Source of the DNA: Chrysomallon squamiferum
Lineage: Eukaryota > Mollusca > Gastropoda > Neomphalida > Peltospiridae
Assembly (NCBI GenBank): GCA_012295275.1
Contig: CM022679.1
Span: forward strand, 16,690,342-16,754,341
Direction: 5' to 3'
DNA length: 64,000 bases
Position 1 is the first letter of the stretch. Each line of letters opens with the position of its first letter. The translations under genes and the position numbers were made by a program. A model generated the notes under the pieces. The model was not told where the DNA came from. It did not search any database and worked only from the letters and a program-made list of their open reading frames with translations. This document shows positions 25,299-38,963 of the stretch, one piece after another.

Positions 25299-28200
25299 AT
25301 GGCGACTTTCTTTGGACACGGAAACCCACTCTCCACCACAGTGGGTCAGCTTATAGGTAGGTTATGTTTGTTTTTGTGCACATTATATCGCAGCTTTATT
25401 GTAAATATATATTTAATATATATATAAGGTAATGACTTTACTATGTTTACACGATATGTCATTTTTGTTCAATCAAAAACTGAAAAAATAAAATTATAAA
25501 ATAAATTTAAAAATTCTTGACTTTAATTTTACACATATATCTTCAAATTTTTGACATGTTCTTTGCTTTTGTCGTGTTTACATATTTATTATGCTGTCAG
25601 TACAAACTGCTGGAAATATATTTTAGAATAAAAGTGCATTAAACAACGATAAGACATCAAGTAATAGTCCATCGTCAATAAATTCTAAAACTGAATAATC
25701 ATTACACTTATAATTATATTACCTTTACTAGTTATTAGATTTCACCTGAATAATAAGTTATTATTTAAATTTTATTTATTTATATATTTCTTTATACTGC
25801 AAAATAATACAAATAAAAATTACACAGAGTAAACGACATAAATCCTTATATGTAAACTCACCTCCAAAACAGTTGTAAAATAAATATTTGCTCGAGACAT
25901 CTCGACATATTTTAACGTCCTTATTTTTTATTTTTTTTTATTATTATTATTTTTTTTTTTTTTTTTTTTTTTGAAGGAACATATATGAAAGACAAAAACA
26001 TCTGACAATATATATTGAGCTGAATTTATCAACAAATGAATGAATGTTTAATGATACCACATTTTAATACTGACTGTCAATCATTAAATGTCAGCCAGAT
26101 ATATTCATGTGCGATAGTAAAGCCACTGCCTTCGTTGCTTGGTCTACACTTAAGAATCAGCAACAACAGTTTTTTTTATAAATGTTTTATTCATGGGTCT
26201 CTAGCTTTGAAAAGTACTCACTGGGGAGGACTGATATTACAATTTATCAGATCATCAGTGAACAATAGTTACAGGTAAGTAGAATAGCTTATGAAGGGAT
26301 AAAACATGACATTACATTGCTGGTTCTGATCAGCATCATAAGGATTATTTATAAAAAGTGTGTTTGTAAGTGCATTAAACCTACTTGAATTTCAACAATA
26401 GTAAGTAAGAGTTTTCATAAATGGAATGTTTGTTAAGGAGTGACCTATGTGTATTATGTATTTATGTTGTATTGTTTATTTGTACAGAAAGAGCTACAGA
26501 TGGCTCACAACCATCAGAAAATTGGGCTTTGTTTATGGAAGTATGTGATGTTATTAATGAAACTGAAGAAGGGTAAGTGATTGCTTGAATGTACATTTTT
26601 ATAAGAATAGACTGTTCTACTTTGAAAACGAAAATGTTTGTCTTTTTTCTTTTCTTTTTTTCATTGTAAATTATAACAATAACTGGATGATTCTTTTTAT
26701 TTCATATTGTTAATAATCTGGAGTAATAATAAGTAAGACTGTTTGATCTCGTATTTTACATGGTTTTGGTGTTTTAAATAAATTGTCAAATTAATTTCTG
26801 TAGTTCTTGATGTTTTCCTTTTTTAATTTTTTATTTTATTTACTTATATGTTATTATTTTAATTTTTATTTATTTTTTCATTGGTTATGGGATCCAGTAT
26901 ATTCATATTGTTGTGTAATATATTGTAGAAACGTGAATGCAATTATTAATGTACTTTATCAACAGACCGAAGGATGCTATCAAGGCTATTAGAAAGCGTT
27001 TGCAGCAGAATGCAGGAAAAAACTCCACAGCTGTTATGTACACACTCACAGTAAGACAACAGTTAACATCTGTTCACATTAATTTTTTATTTTGTTTTAT
27101 CGATTTAAAGTGTTAATGTGAAATTAAATAATACTCATACTGGAGATCATAATTACTTTTTTCATATCTTATAAATTCTGTGTTTTGTTAATATAATAAA
27201 TAGAATGTAATATTTAAATATTCTGTTAATGTAAAATTTAATAATTTTGAAAGTCATGTTTTATGTTGTCTGATTATTCTGTTTTGTTTCAGCAACTTGA
27301 AACTTGTGTAAAAAATTGTGGTCAGAGGTTTCACGTACATGTCATGAACAAAGATTTTCTTCATGAGCTCATCAAAATAATTGGTCCCAAAAATGACCCA
27401 CCTCAGATTGTACAGGAGAAAGTCCTCAGTTTAATTCAGGTAATATATAAAGATTTATTATAACATTTATATATTAAGGTAGTTTACATTAAAGTATTAA
27501 TTAAATAAAGCACTAATTAAATACAGTTTTAATACTTCATAAATATAAATATTGAGAAGTATCAAGAGCTAATACTGAATGTTTTTTCAAATGTTTATTT
27601 TAATGACTTAATTTTTCTTCAAACACTGAGTATGTAAAGATTACATGAATGTTATGTTTATGTAATCTGATAATAGTGTTTAAATTGCAGACATGGGCAG
27701 ATGCTTTTAAAGGTCTCCCTGACTGCAAAGAGGTGGAGAAGGTTTACCAGGAGCTGAAAATGAAGGGTATTGAGTTCCCAATGACAGATCTTGATCACAT
27801 GGCACCAATCCACACTCCTGCTAGGGTAATGTTTACAGCTTCACACTTTCATTCATTCAGAATCATAAATATTCAGTAACAAGACATAGAATTACATTCA
27901 CATATCTCTTGTCATACATATTCAGTAACACAACATCTAGGATAACATTTATAGATTTTCATTTGATTTCCCAGCATCATACCTATTCATTTATAAGTTA
28001 GTGAGAGAGGAATGCTTGTTTAATGTTCACAGTAATAATCTGATAATACAGTTGTCTTAATAAGTAAATATGTTAATACCAATTGTGGATATAAACTTCT
28101 ATTTCCTGTATCAAATGTTGATAAGAATTTCTGGAGCATAAAAAATCCCAAGAACAACATCAGACTTATTTTTACAATCATAAGGTTTCAGGTAACACTT

Positions 28201-31200
28201 TAACTTTCCAAAGCTGAATCTACAAACACTTGATATCAGTGTTTAAAAATATTTATTGTTGTTGGATTAGAAAATGTTGTAATTTTCAGAGTGTACCAGA
28301 ATCTAATGGATACAATAAACCATCACCACAAAATCGTGTAAGTGAATATTTTGTGACATGCATGAATCACTGATATTTGCAGTTATGTTTGTTAAGAAAA
28401 TGTTTCTTGAATATTTATAATATTAAGGTTTGCTTTATGTTTAAAAAATTTGTTTATAAATATAAAAGATACAAAACAAAGGATCAACATAATTATATAT
28501 TATAATAACTTCAACACTTTTTCATGATATTCTTAAAATATAATTTTATATATGTTATGTCTTCATTCATAGGGAGGCACAGACTGACATATCATGAAAT
28601 TACTTAAAACTGGTTTTAATCTAGTCAAGTAAAATATTTGGGAAAAAACAAACATTAAGCAGATTTCACTTACCTCTGTAATATGTAATTGAATATTTTA
28701 CTCAGTTAAAATTATTACTTCACACACAGAACTATTTCAGATAAACTATTCCATTTATTTATATTTAAAAACTGAATTATATATTTCAATTAAAAACTTC
28801 TCCAGCCAATCACAGTTTTTATAATCATAACATAATTTTAGGACTGTCAAATAAAATTGACCTGAAAATAGTGATTTTCTTGTAATAGAAGAAATGTAGA
28901 GAGTTTTATCAAATTATGACACAGGTAACACTAACATTATTGCAAATCAGTGATATCTCTTAAATAAAATAAAAAATAATAATAATAAACTATTAAAAGA
29001 GAAAGAATGATGAAAATATTACTGAAATATAACAGTTTTTATCAAACTGTTAACAAATGTTTTTCTAAAATGCTTAGTAATGTTTATCAGATTGTTAACA
29101 GGATGTTAGATACGGTATTGTAACAGATCCTCTAGTTTTCCTAATTAAATTGTTTGCAGGTTCCAGACAAGCTATTATGATAAATCTGCAAATGTCACTA
29201 AGACAGTAACATATATCAAATTTTTAATAGATGGTTAAACAATGATTATGGCATATATTATAAAATAAGATTGCTAGAAAATGGGTGATGGACAAATGCA
29301 TAAATGTCACTAAAACACAATACTGTTTATTATATTGTTAACCGATGTTTAGACATATTAAAATATAGGAGTTTTTAATAAAATTGTTCACAGGCTGTCA
29401 GAGGAGGCACAGTGCCTGAATCACACAGTGTGCCAATACAAGGGTCTGTGATGCCTACAACAGAGCAGCAAGCCAAACTTCGACGAGAACTTGAAATTGT
29501 GTCTGGTAATGTCAGAGTAATGTCAGAAATGTTGACTGAACTGAACCCTAACAGTGTAGACCCTTCAGATTTGGAACTTTTACAGGTTTGTGCATTAAAC
29601 CAGATACAGTCCAATTACAGATACTATCTGAAATCTTAACACTGGCTCAGATGTAATTTAGGTTTAAATGAAAAGTAATAAAATTTGCAGGTGTGCAGAT
29701 TAGAGCATAAAGTTAATTGAAAAGATACAAAAATGCTTGGTTGTTATATTGCTGATTCTGAAAAAAATAAACAATAAAATGAATAATATTGCATGTAGAA
29801 GCTTTTAATTAAAATAATGCAATTCAGTTCATTGTAAAAATGAACTTTGATAGAAACTGTTTTGAAAACAGTTTTAAAGGAAATGTAAAATACATATTTT
29901 TGTTTCAGTGTTTAGAGGTTAGATAAAATAAACTAATAACTGGTCATCAGCAAATAGTGTATTTGTCATTGATAACAGTTTTCAGATTTCTGATAGTGCG
30001 GGCTGAAAACAAAAATTCTGTGCTTTTATTTATGTTTCAACATAGCTTGGTGGTCTGTATATTTTTTTCAGCCAATTTCATATGAATTATATTTCAGTTC
30101 TAATACTGATTTAAATTACTACCATCCTGTTGGCTCTTTCTGTACAGAATGTGACAAATGTGTAAAAAGATTGTTTGGAATTTTAGTTTATTTTGAATTG
30201 TTACTTTCAGGAATTGAACCGAACTTGCAGACAGATGCAGTCGCGAATTGTTGATCTTCTCAGCCATGTTGGTACAGAAGAAGTCACAAGTGAGCAGGAA
30301 GTTTTATATGTTTTTGATTTGTGTTAACTTCTATTAAATTTATGCTTATTGTCATATTTTGAAACATTGATGCACTAAAATAAATTTAAAAAAACCCAAT
30401 TAAATATGTACAAAAATTTATCTGAACTGTTAACAAACTTATGAACACTTTATATTGTATTGTTAACAAATTTTGTAAAGTTCTTTCTAGAAACAAATAG
30501 AACAGAGACAACTTTACATATATGAATGTTTTCTTGTATGCCAACATTTGTGAACTTTTGAGTTGTAACTGTAATCACAGTTTATAGTATTGTTGTCTAG
30601 AAACACACAAACAAGTCTCTTTTAAGGAAACAGAAGTTTGTTTTAATTGTTTTCAATATACCATATACCCTTTAGAATCTTTATGAATAATTGTTTTTTC
30701 TTTCAGATGAACTGTTGAGAGTAAATGATGACTTGAACAATGTATTTCTGCGGTATGAAAGATTTGAGAGATACAGAACAGGTCAGGCGGGCACACCAGA
30801 CCAGACGCAAAGTAGTCAGCCTGTCATCTCGTCAGAAAACGACCACTTGCCACCATCATATGATCAGGTTTGTCAGTTTATCTGTGTTTTAAATTATACA
30901 CTGATATCTCTGTGATAAATTCAAGATTCACGTATCTTCCACATATATGTGAAATTTTGCAAATTGCAAACTTGGTTAAATATTTTAAGATTTACAACTC
31001 AGCGTTTAGAAAAAGTTTTTAATTTGAGCATTAAAAAAATATATACAAGTATATAATCAGCTTCATTCTGAAGGAAATTCAAGAAATCAAATCCAGTATT
31101 AGTGGTTTTCCATTAGAGTTACTGTTACTGCTCTGTTCAAGACATAAAATAAAAGTGACAATTTGAAAAGCATAATTCTAATAAAATGATGCCTTCTGTA

Positions 31201-32955
31201 ATGACAGTGAATGAAAGAAAAGATAAATCTGAAGTAAATTATATACTCTTATAATATCTGATAATAACAAAAGTAGTTTTAATTTTTTTTTAGCATTGTT
31301 ATTTTTTTTATTTTTTTATTATATACTTCAGTTAGCCAATTATTTTCTCTTGATAATTAAAGTTTGGAAGTACAGTGTAAACACTTTTATAATAAGTTCT
31401 AAAGAATTACTATTATTATGAATATTTTTTAAAATACTTTTGAGTAATTTGCTTTGTTAGTTCAGTCAATTTAATTACTTATTAATAGTGGATAATGTTT
31501 AACAGTGTCCACATACTTTTTATAATTTATCAGTTCAGATTATACCCTCCAACACATATCATTAGTTCAGGCATTTTTCACTCTTTATTAATGGTGGAGT
31601 AATATTTAACAACACCCACCTGTTTGTAGTTTATCTAACTGTTGTTATGTCAATTTAGGTTATATCCTCCACACATGTTGGAGGACAGGTATGTACTATG
31701 ACAACTTGAGTATGGTATACTCATTTTTATTTATCTTTCTTTCATTTCACTCCTTTCATTTTTAGTTGGTGCTTTCTTTGAAGACTTCATTTCCTGTGTT
31801 TATTTCCATGGCAGTCTGTTTGCAGTATTTATTATTATGGCAGGGTTTTATTGCATGGGAAAAAACAAATATAATTTTTTCTTATGAAAGAGTTCTGTAT
31901 TTTTGTTTAGTGACATGATAATAGATAAAATATTATTTATAGGACATTGGATAATCTGCTGAATGAATTAATTGTCTAACAGTAAATACTAATATACTTT
32001 CATACAAACATTTTAAAAGTTTCTAATATTTACTATAGTTGGTAAAGGACCTAATAACATATTGATTCTATAAAAGTCAAATCATATTTTTACTAGTTAA
32101 CTAAATCACTGGTCATTGTTAGCAGATTTTCTGATTACATAAAGAATAAATGTGTTTTGTTTAATGACAACTCACATATTACTATTACTATATGATTTTT
32201 ATATTATAATTATTAGTTAGAAATGAAACACCCTACCAGCTTTCCACTAGCAACAAAATATCTTCAATGTGTACCTTCCCAGAGAAGTCAATCACATACC
32301 ATTATGTTTGATAATCCACCTTTAATGTAAGCTATTTGCAAAGAATAAAAAGGTTTTTATAATCAGCTTTAACCGTTTGGGCTTTAACATTCAGAAGACA
32401 TGCACTATAACCACTGAGCTACAGACAAGTGCTGGCAAATTCTGAACAGCAGTTTTCTTTAACTTTGTCTCAGTTCATTGCATTAAAATCAAGTGTTGTT
32501 TAGACAGTTACACACAGTTTTTCCAAAATATAATTGTGTCTACCCATCATGTATGAAGTTACTGAAAAGCAATTGTTACATCCATTTATTCTGAGCATAC
32601 TCTTGAAAACTATAGTACAGAAAATGTTAACAAAACAAAACAAAAAAAATACTTGAATATTTTCTACTACTTAATCTTATGCCTGACTACCTATGAAATA
32701 TGATCTAATCTCTAGCAGAGGGATCACTTGACTTAGAAAATAGTTATTAAAGGGAACTGAAAAATATCCCATTATATGATTGATTTTTCTGCTAAGTTAC
32801 CAATCTCTAAATTAGTGGTTATTTGTAGAATTAGTTATAACTTATAATAACTAAAGTAAACCTTTTCTAGAAAATACTAGTATTACCTAACACATTTTTT
32901 AAACTGTTTTGGTAAAATGGCCACATCTACTACATCTGTGTCTTCTTTCTTCTGT

Positions 32956-32986
<31 letters not shown>

Positions 32987-35900
32987 TTAAAACAAAGTGG
33001 TATCGGCAAACCATCTAAATTTATAATTTAGTGCTTTGAATGCTGTTACATAATCTCTTGTATGTAATACGCTGCCTACTGTTTATTTATTGTTAAAACG
33101 AAAAGTAAAGTAAAAGCAAATAAATTAAAAATCTTTGTTTATAAGTATGTCAGTTTTATAGTTTCAGAATTGACTACCTGATAATTTACATGTGGATTAA
33201 TGTTTTTATGTTATTGCTATTACTGCTTTTGTTGTTATTGTTATTACTATTATTATTATTAATACTACTATTATTTTCTGATATTTTTTCTCTATGTGTG
33301 TTTGATTTATTTTGATAAATATTAACATTTTCATCCACACAAAAAGCCTAAATACCAGTAATGAAACTTAATCAGGTATGTGTTCATTTAGATGTATATA
33401 AAATAATAATAATAATAATAATAATTATTATTATTTATTATTATTATTAAAATGTAATTATTAACAGTTTACAAATTAAAACTTTATTATTTATAATTTA
33501 TACTTAATCAGGTTGAAGCATCTAGTAATCCTACAGTGGGAAACTTGATAGATCTGGGAGATGATCAGAGTTCCACTAGTAATGTCACATCTCAGTTTGC
33601 AGGATTGAGTAAGTTTTTACCATTGAACATAACAAATAGCTTTGTAATTTTGTATAATGAGCAAGCTTTTAACTATGTTAATAAAGAGTAGATTTTATCT
33701 TTGTATGTAGTGACTAGGTATTTATTTCATGTAAATTTTGTAGGTTTTTAATTTTATAATGGCTAGGTTTTTAATTGTGTTTATAGATAGTAGGTCTTTA
33801 ATTACATATAGGATAAGCTGGGGCATTTCTGGCCCCTAAGGTATATTATGACTTACAGCCACTATACTGTTCTGTGCAGGCTTCTGGAACTTTGTTGATA
33901 TAAAGAGAACCTTCCTATCTCTCATTAAAACAAAGGTTGTAGGTAATCAGCCATTTACATGTGAAGTACAGTGGCCATGAAAGTAGTGAAAACAACAAGG
34001 TTGTAAAAAAAAGTGCATTTTCAGGTTTCAAAAGTGAGTGTTATTTTAATTTAGTCCTATAGACATAAGATTAGTGGTAAGTTATAACAGGTAAACATAT
34101 AATCAATTATTAAGTTCAGCAGAAGAAACTTGATTAATATGTGATAATTAGGAAAGGTGTGTATGTTTTATTTTACTCCACCACTTGGGGCAATTCTGGC
34201 CCTCATGCATGGGGTAAATCTGGCCTCCATGTATGGTGGTGAAATCAATAGTTTTTGCACTGATACATTCCATTCTGAGTTTTATTCAAGTTCTTTGAAA
34301 CAAATGAAAGTCCACCATCTGTTGGGGCACATTGTCAAACTTCAAATCAAATCAAGAGAATGAGGTATGTTGAGGCGTTGACAGAAGAAGAAAGTGTCAA
34401 GAGGTATGAAGAAGAGTTAGCAGAGAAGAAGAGGAAGGAGGAAAAAAAGGCAGAGGGAGCAAAGGTGAGAGAGGGCCAAAAAAAAAAAAAAATAAAAGCA
34501 GATACCAAAGGTAAAATGGCAGCTCAATTTGAATGTTACAGCAGAAATGGTGGATGTGTCAAAGAAAATGTTGGTGGTGACGAGTCTGAACTAGAAGACA
34601 GAAGTGTAGTAGATACACAAGAAAAATCTGAACTCTGTGGCAGTTGATGATGGCATGAATTCTGATGAGTTCATAGGATGTGATGATCCTTGCACAAACC
34701 TCAAAATCCCAGCTGCTTGGACTTGAAACATATTGTATTCTTGTGTGATATTTGTCAAAGAGTCTAGTTTATTGAAGTTTTGAATCTGATTTCTGTTATG
34801 ATAAAGACTAATTATCATTAGCAGTAAACAATGATTACATAGCAATAATCAGTACAACAAATTTGAGGACCAAAATACATCATGAATTTGGAGGCCAGTT
34901 TTACCCCAAATCAACAGTGCAGATCTGGCCCCTGACAACAATTTTTTAACCTGGTTCCCATTTCAAAAGTATAAACACTGTGCATGTAGTGTGTGTATTT
35001 TGAAGCAGAAATAGATATACTACACATTATTCACTCCATTTTGTTGTTTCCTTTTGTCTGTGAAGCAGTAGATGAGGTTGAATAGAAAAGGGGGCCAGAA
35101 TTACCCCCATCTTACCCTATAATGATGTAATGAACAGGGTTCTTTACTTTTTAATATATATATATTTTTTTGTTTGTTTGTTTGAATATATTAAAAATGG
35201 ATGTGAAATATTGTATTAAATAATAAAAATTGGGTTCTTTTGGATTTTATATTTTGATATTTTTTATTTTATTTTATTTTTGTTGAGTAAATTTTTTTAA
35301 ATTTACATTCATTTTAAAGATCATTGATGAAATAATGTCTTTAAACTGCTATATTTTTGGAGGAGGGTTATTTTGTTTATAATTGAGCGATATTTCAAAA
35401 ATTTCTAATTTAATAGAACTTCTTAACCGACTGCTGATCACTTTTGTTTACAGTTGAGCAGTCTATCAGTGACATATGTAACCTATTGTTTGTTATTAAT
35501 ACTACATATTTAAGTATGGCACTGTTTTTAAATCTGTTTGTAACGTTTGTTTGACAAGGTGTATCGGCTGTTAAGAGTACATTAGGCACGAAGCACACAC
35601 CACCAGCAGCCGCAGCTCCAGCCCCAGCCCCAGCCCCAGCACAGCCACCTAAACATGAAGAAGATTTTGACATGTTTGCACAGTCTCGACAGTCCTTTGA
35701 TCAGAACAAAAAGAATATAGCGTGAGTTTGAGTGTGTTTTTTTGTATTATTATTATTATTATGATTTAATTCTGAAAGTTGAAGTTGTTTTATGATATGT
35801 TCTTGGCAAATGTTCTGAACAGTAGTAAAATGATCAATTTATCAGTTTCCTTTTAGCTTTCATTGTATGAAATGACATGAGTAAAAAAAAAACAAATTGG

Positions 35901-38737
35901 GAGCTTCATGCATCCTCATGAGCTTGTTGTTTTATCATCAGTCTTTATTATTAACAAAGACTGGGTCCTTGTATTAAATAAAATAAACTGAAATTAATTT
36001 TAAAAAAATGTTGTATGTTTGTGCTTTCTAACAAAAATAAACTTTAAGCATGTTATGTTATTGAGTGTGTTCTTCTTGCCTCATTTGTAAATAAGTAAAT
36101 AATAATAAATAAAATTTACTGGTTTGCTCAGATGGTGTGTGGGTTTGTTTCCCAGCTACATAGCAAATTGCTTTCTAAAAATAAAATCAGTTTATTTAAA
36201 TCTTTGTTTTAGTGAAGTGACTTACACAAACCAACAAGAAGATCAAGCAAGAGCAGGTTTGGGAGTGGCTGTTAATACACGTGTTCAAGGAGAAACTTTA
36301 AATGTAAGTTGTTTTTCTTGTTTTCTTTAAAGTTTATTATTAATATGAAATAAATTATACCTATTTTGTAGAAAGACACACTCACAAAAACATATACACA
36401 CACATGCAAATATATTTTCTTAATTATTATTATTTTAATTTTTTGCGTCTGTGTTTTGTCAATGACAGCATAACAAAATACAGAGTAAAATAATATTGAT
36501 AGTAATATATACAAATTTAACAAAAGGTAATTAAATCTTTATTTATACAAGCCATATTGCTTTAAAAAAAATTCTTTGTACACTGAAAAGATTTGTTGGT
36601 AGCAAAATAATGAAACAATAGCAGAGAGTTTCTTTTTTAATTATGTTATTTTAAAACAAATTCTTGATACTCTATAAAACATGATTTTTACTGCATACTT
36701 ACATTATTTACACATATAAGTTTTTGTTTCTTGTTCCTTAGGATGCTCAGGTGCTTGAGGTAAATTATTATTCACTGGGTTTTTGTAGATTAGTTAAAAA
36801 AATATTTTTTAATATATATACATTTTTAATAACCTTCACACATAGGAAATAGAAACCACTTAATACAGAACAGTGACCCCAGTGAATGATGTTTTACTGT
36901 TTTGTGTGTTATTTTATTTTTTACATTAAGTTCATTAGTTTTTAGTCTGATTTGATATTGTGTATCATCTTACAGCTGAAATACAAATTTGTCGGCTTCT
37001 TATAAATAGTCACCTTGATTGTGTTTTAAGATGTTTATATTGTATGTACCACAGTTTTATATGCATATAACAAAATTTGTCTGATATATGTTTAGACTTA
37101 AGAAGTCTCTCAGTTATTGTAATATTCTTGTTTGTAAAACTAGTAATCATAATTACTTCGCTTTCATAAGCAGTTTTATTTTCTAGAATTTTCTTGGAAT
37201 TGTCAGTGTCAGTTTATTTTGTTATTAATCTATGAAATTTTCAACAAAAAACATAGTTATTTTAAAACATTGTGCCATTATTATTGATTTTACTTCCAGT
37301 ATTTTCCTGTAATAGTTTTTATTTGTTTATTTAATTTTTGTTTTACATTTTTTTTCCACAAACAATTTTTATTATTTTATATTGCAAATGTATTTTGTTT
37401 GTGTGAGTGGGTGTGTGCACATGCTTACAAGCATATGTATGTATTTCTGAATTTGTGGGCGAGAGAGGGGGAGGAGGGAAAATGAGAGGTTGAGAGAGAT
37501 GAATGTTAACTGATTTTAACCATCAAAACTATCAAAGAAAAAGTATATGTGAACAAAAACAAATAGAAATTTTATTATTTTAGTATATTTTATAAAATTA
37601 AGAAATAAAATAAGTACGAAAATAAAGCAAAAAGAAAGTGTTGGTATACTGTCACATGGAGTCTAGCAGTACTTGTTTATAACCCTTTATATGTGTCTTA
37701 GATAATTTAGTTTTTCCATACATAACAAATATGTATCAGTTATTTGATGTTTCTTCTTGTTTTTATTTCAGTTGCAGGATAAACCAACAGATTATGATGA
37801 AATGGAAGCATGGTTAGAATCAGAGAAGAAAAAGGTTTAAAACATTTTTTACATTTAATATATTCTAAGACTTTATAAATGTATATATATTGGTAGTATT
37901 TGTGCAAACAGACAAGTTGAGACTTGACTAAAATGTTTTTCTCAGCTGAACAGTGCATCTAGTTTTTTAATACAGAAGATGTTGGTTAGTGTAAAATATA
38001 TGCAGAAAGGTTTAATGAATAAATCTGAAGCTGAATTGTATTTGTTGATTCCAACAAGGCACTGAAAATGTTAACTCTCATGAAAGTATACACTTGACAG
38101 GATACAGAGATAATTAGAATAATAGTAACAGAACAGGCAGGTTAAAATGTATTTCATTTATTTGTTTATTTGTTGATTTATTTGTTTTGATACTATCTTC
38201 CTGGAATTAATATCTATCAAAATATTTGATTTCATTTCTGATTTTGAATAAAATTTTGTCTATCATTAAATTCAGAAACATGTTTATTGTTAAAGACAAC
38301 ATTTTTATTTTTTATTTTTTTTTTTTTTACTTTATTTATTTATAATATATATTTTTTTTTTTATTATTGGTTATTTTTTTAGTCTGATGCTGGAGGAGAA
38401 ACAGTTTCTAGTTCAGGTAAGAAAAACGTTTTAATGTTAAGAAATATTGTACTGTTCCTGTAGTTTTAATGTAGTTTTCGATTTGACAGAAACAGTAATG
38501 TCAGATATTTTTCTTAACTAAACTAATGTATCTGTCTACTTTTGTGTTTCGTAAGTTCAAAGCTGTATGACTTAGTTAATGTTCAAGAATATTTGTTTTA
38601 AAGAATTACTTTATAAGTGCACTCAAAGCACATTTTTTACTTTAATTTACTTCTCATTCAGTTTTATAATGTTATATAAACTTTTAGGCACTTTACCTTT
38701 CTGTGTAACAAATATATTATTTTTATTTATTTAACAG

Positions 38738-38770
<33 letters not shown>

Positions 38771-38963
38771 AGTTATTTATTTAACTGTTTAATTATTTAT
38801 ATTTAATTTGACAGAATTTGATAAATTTCTTGCTGAGCGTGCTGCAGCAGCTGAAGAGTTGCCGACAATTCCAGCCGCTACAGGACAGCAACTGCCACGA
38901 TCACAGCGCAGCAGTCGACAGATGAAGAAAGATGAAGATGAAAACCCACTATTTGCATTGTGA
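25299..38963 (+). CDS. TOM1L2: TOM1/TOM1L2, VHS-GAT endosomal sorting adaptor
   Basis: Exons: 25299-25356, 26488-26572, 26966-27050, 27293-27439, 27691-27825, 28290-28337, 29394-29585, 30211-30289, 30707-30867, possible microexon 31659-31688, 33512-33608, 35559-35721, 36213-36303, microexon 36742-36759, 37772-37834, 38383-38416, 38815-38963 (TGA). All junctions are GT/AG and frames close, giving 544 residues (534 without the first microexon). Residues 1-170 form a VHS domain ([38 protein letters not shown]). A GAT domain follows ([38 protein letters not shown]). The tail has a clathrin-box-like NLIDLGDD, an alanine/proline run, [15 protein letters not shown] and the family C terminus NPLFAL. 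In known TOM1 proteins the GAT domain binds ubiquitin and Tollip on endosomes and the tail binds clathrin. Invertebrates usually have a single TOM1 gene. The TOM1L2 name is supported by its position beside DRC3. Confidence 0.95.
31478..31675. repeat. Diverged tandem duplication in a TOM1L2 intron
   Basis: Two similar blocks, about 31478-31557 and 31586-31675, share TTATTAAT.GTGGA, a TTTAACA..CCAC stretch and TTATA.CCTCC.ACACAT. The downstream copy contains the candidate microexon acceptor and its first bases. The match is imperfect and was judged by eye. Confidence 0.5.
31659..31688 (+). CDS. TOM1L2: Possible 30-nt microexon of TOM1L2
   Basis: A pyrimidine-rich tract with TTTAG precedes 30 bases reading [10 protein letters not shown] in phase 0, followed by a strong GTATGT donor. 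The flanking exons (ending 30867 and starting 33512) are also both phase 0, so inclusion or skipping keeps the frame. A diverged copy of the surrounding sequence lies about 107 bp upstream, so this could instead be a cryptic or recently exonised segment. Confidence 0.45.
32355..32425 (-). repeat. tRNA-like SINE head or tRNA relic in a TOM1L2 intron
   Basis: On the minus strand, TGTAGCTCAGTGGTTATAGT is an excellent RNA polymerase III A box (TAGCTCAGTGG core) with D-loop-like flanks. The expected B box about 40-50 bases on is only a poor CGGTTAAAGC. No paired acceptor stem is apparent. This fits a decayed tRNA-derived SINE head rather than a functional tRNA gene. Confidence 0.4.
33809..35119 (+). 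mobile_element. DNA transposon remnant with 30-bp terminal inverted repeats in a TOM1L2 intron
   Basis: The left end, TAGGATAAGCTGGGGCATTT then CTGGCCCC, is mirrored at the right end, whose reverse complement reads TAGGGTAAGATGGGGGTAAT then TCTGGCCCC. TA flanks both ends, suggesting a TA target duplication. Further internal GGGGCAATTCTGGCCC and GGGGTAAATCTGGCC copies lie near 34190-34220, and another near 34900-34940. An internal plus-strand frame (34360-34647) reads [19 protein letters not shown], then a long lysine/glutamate run; a shifted frame further on reads [10 protein letters not shown]. This resembles the C-terminal tail of pogo/jerky-type transposases. No catalytic core is left, so it is non-autonomous. 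Family assignment is inference. Confidence 0.7.

Noticed and set aside
36120-36165. tRNA-like TTTGCTCAGATGGTG...GGTTTGTTTCCC stretch
   Set aside because: Suggests A- and B-box order but the spacing is far too short and both boxes deviate, so neither a tRNA nor a convincing SINE.
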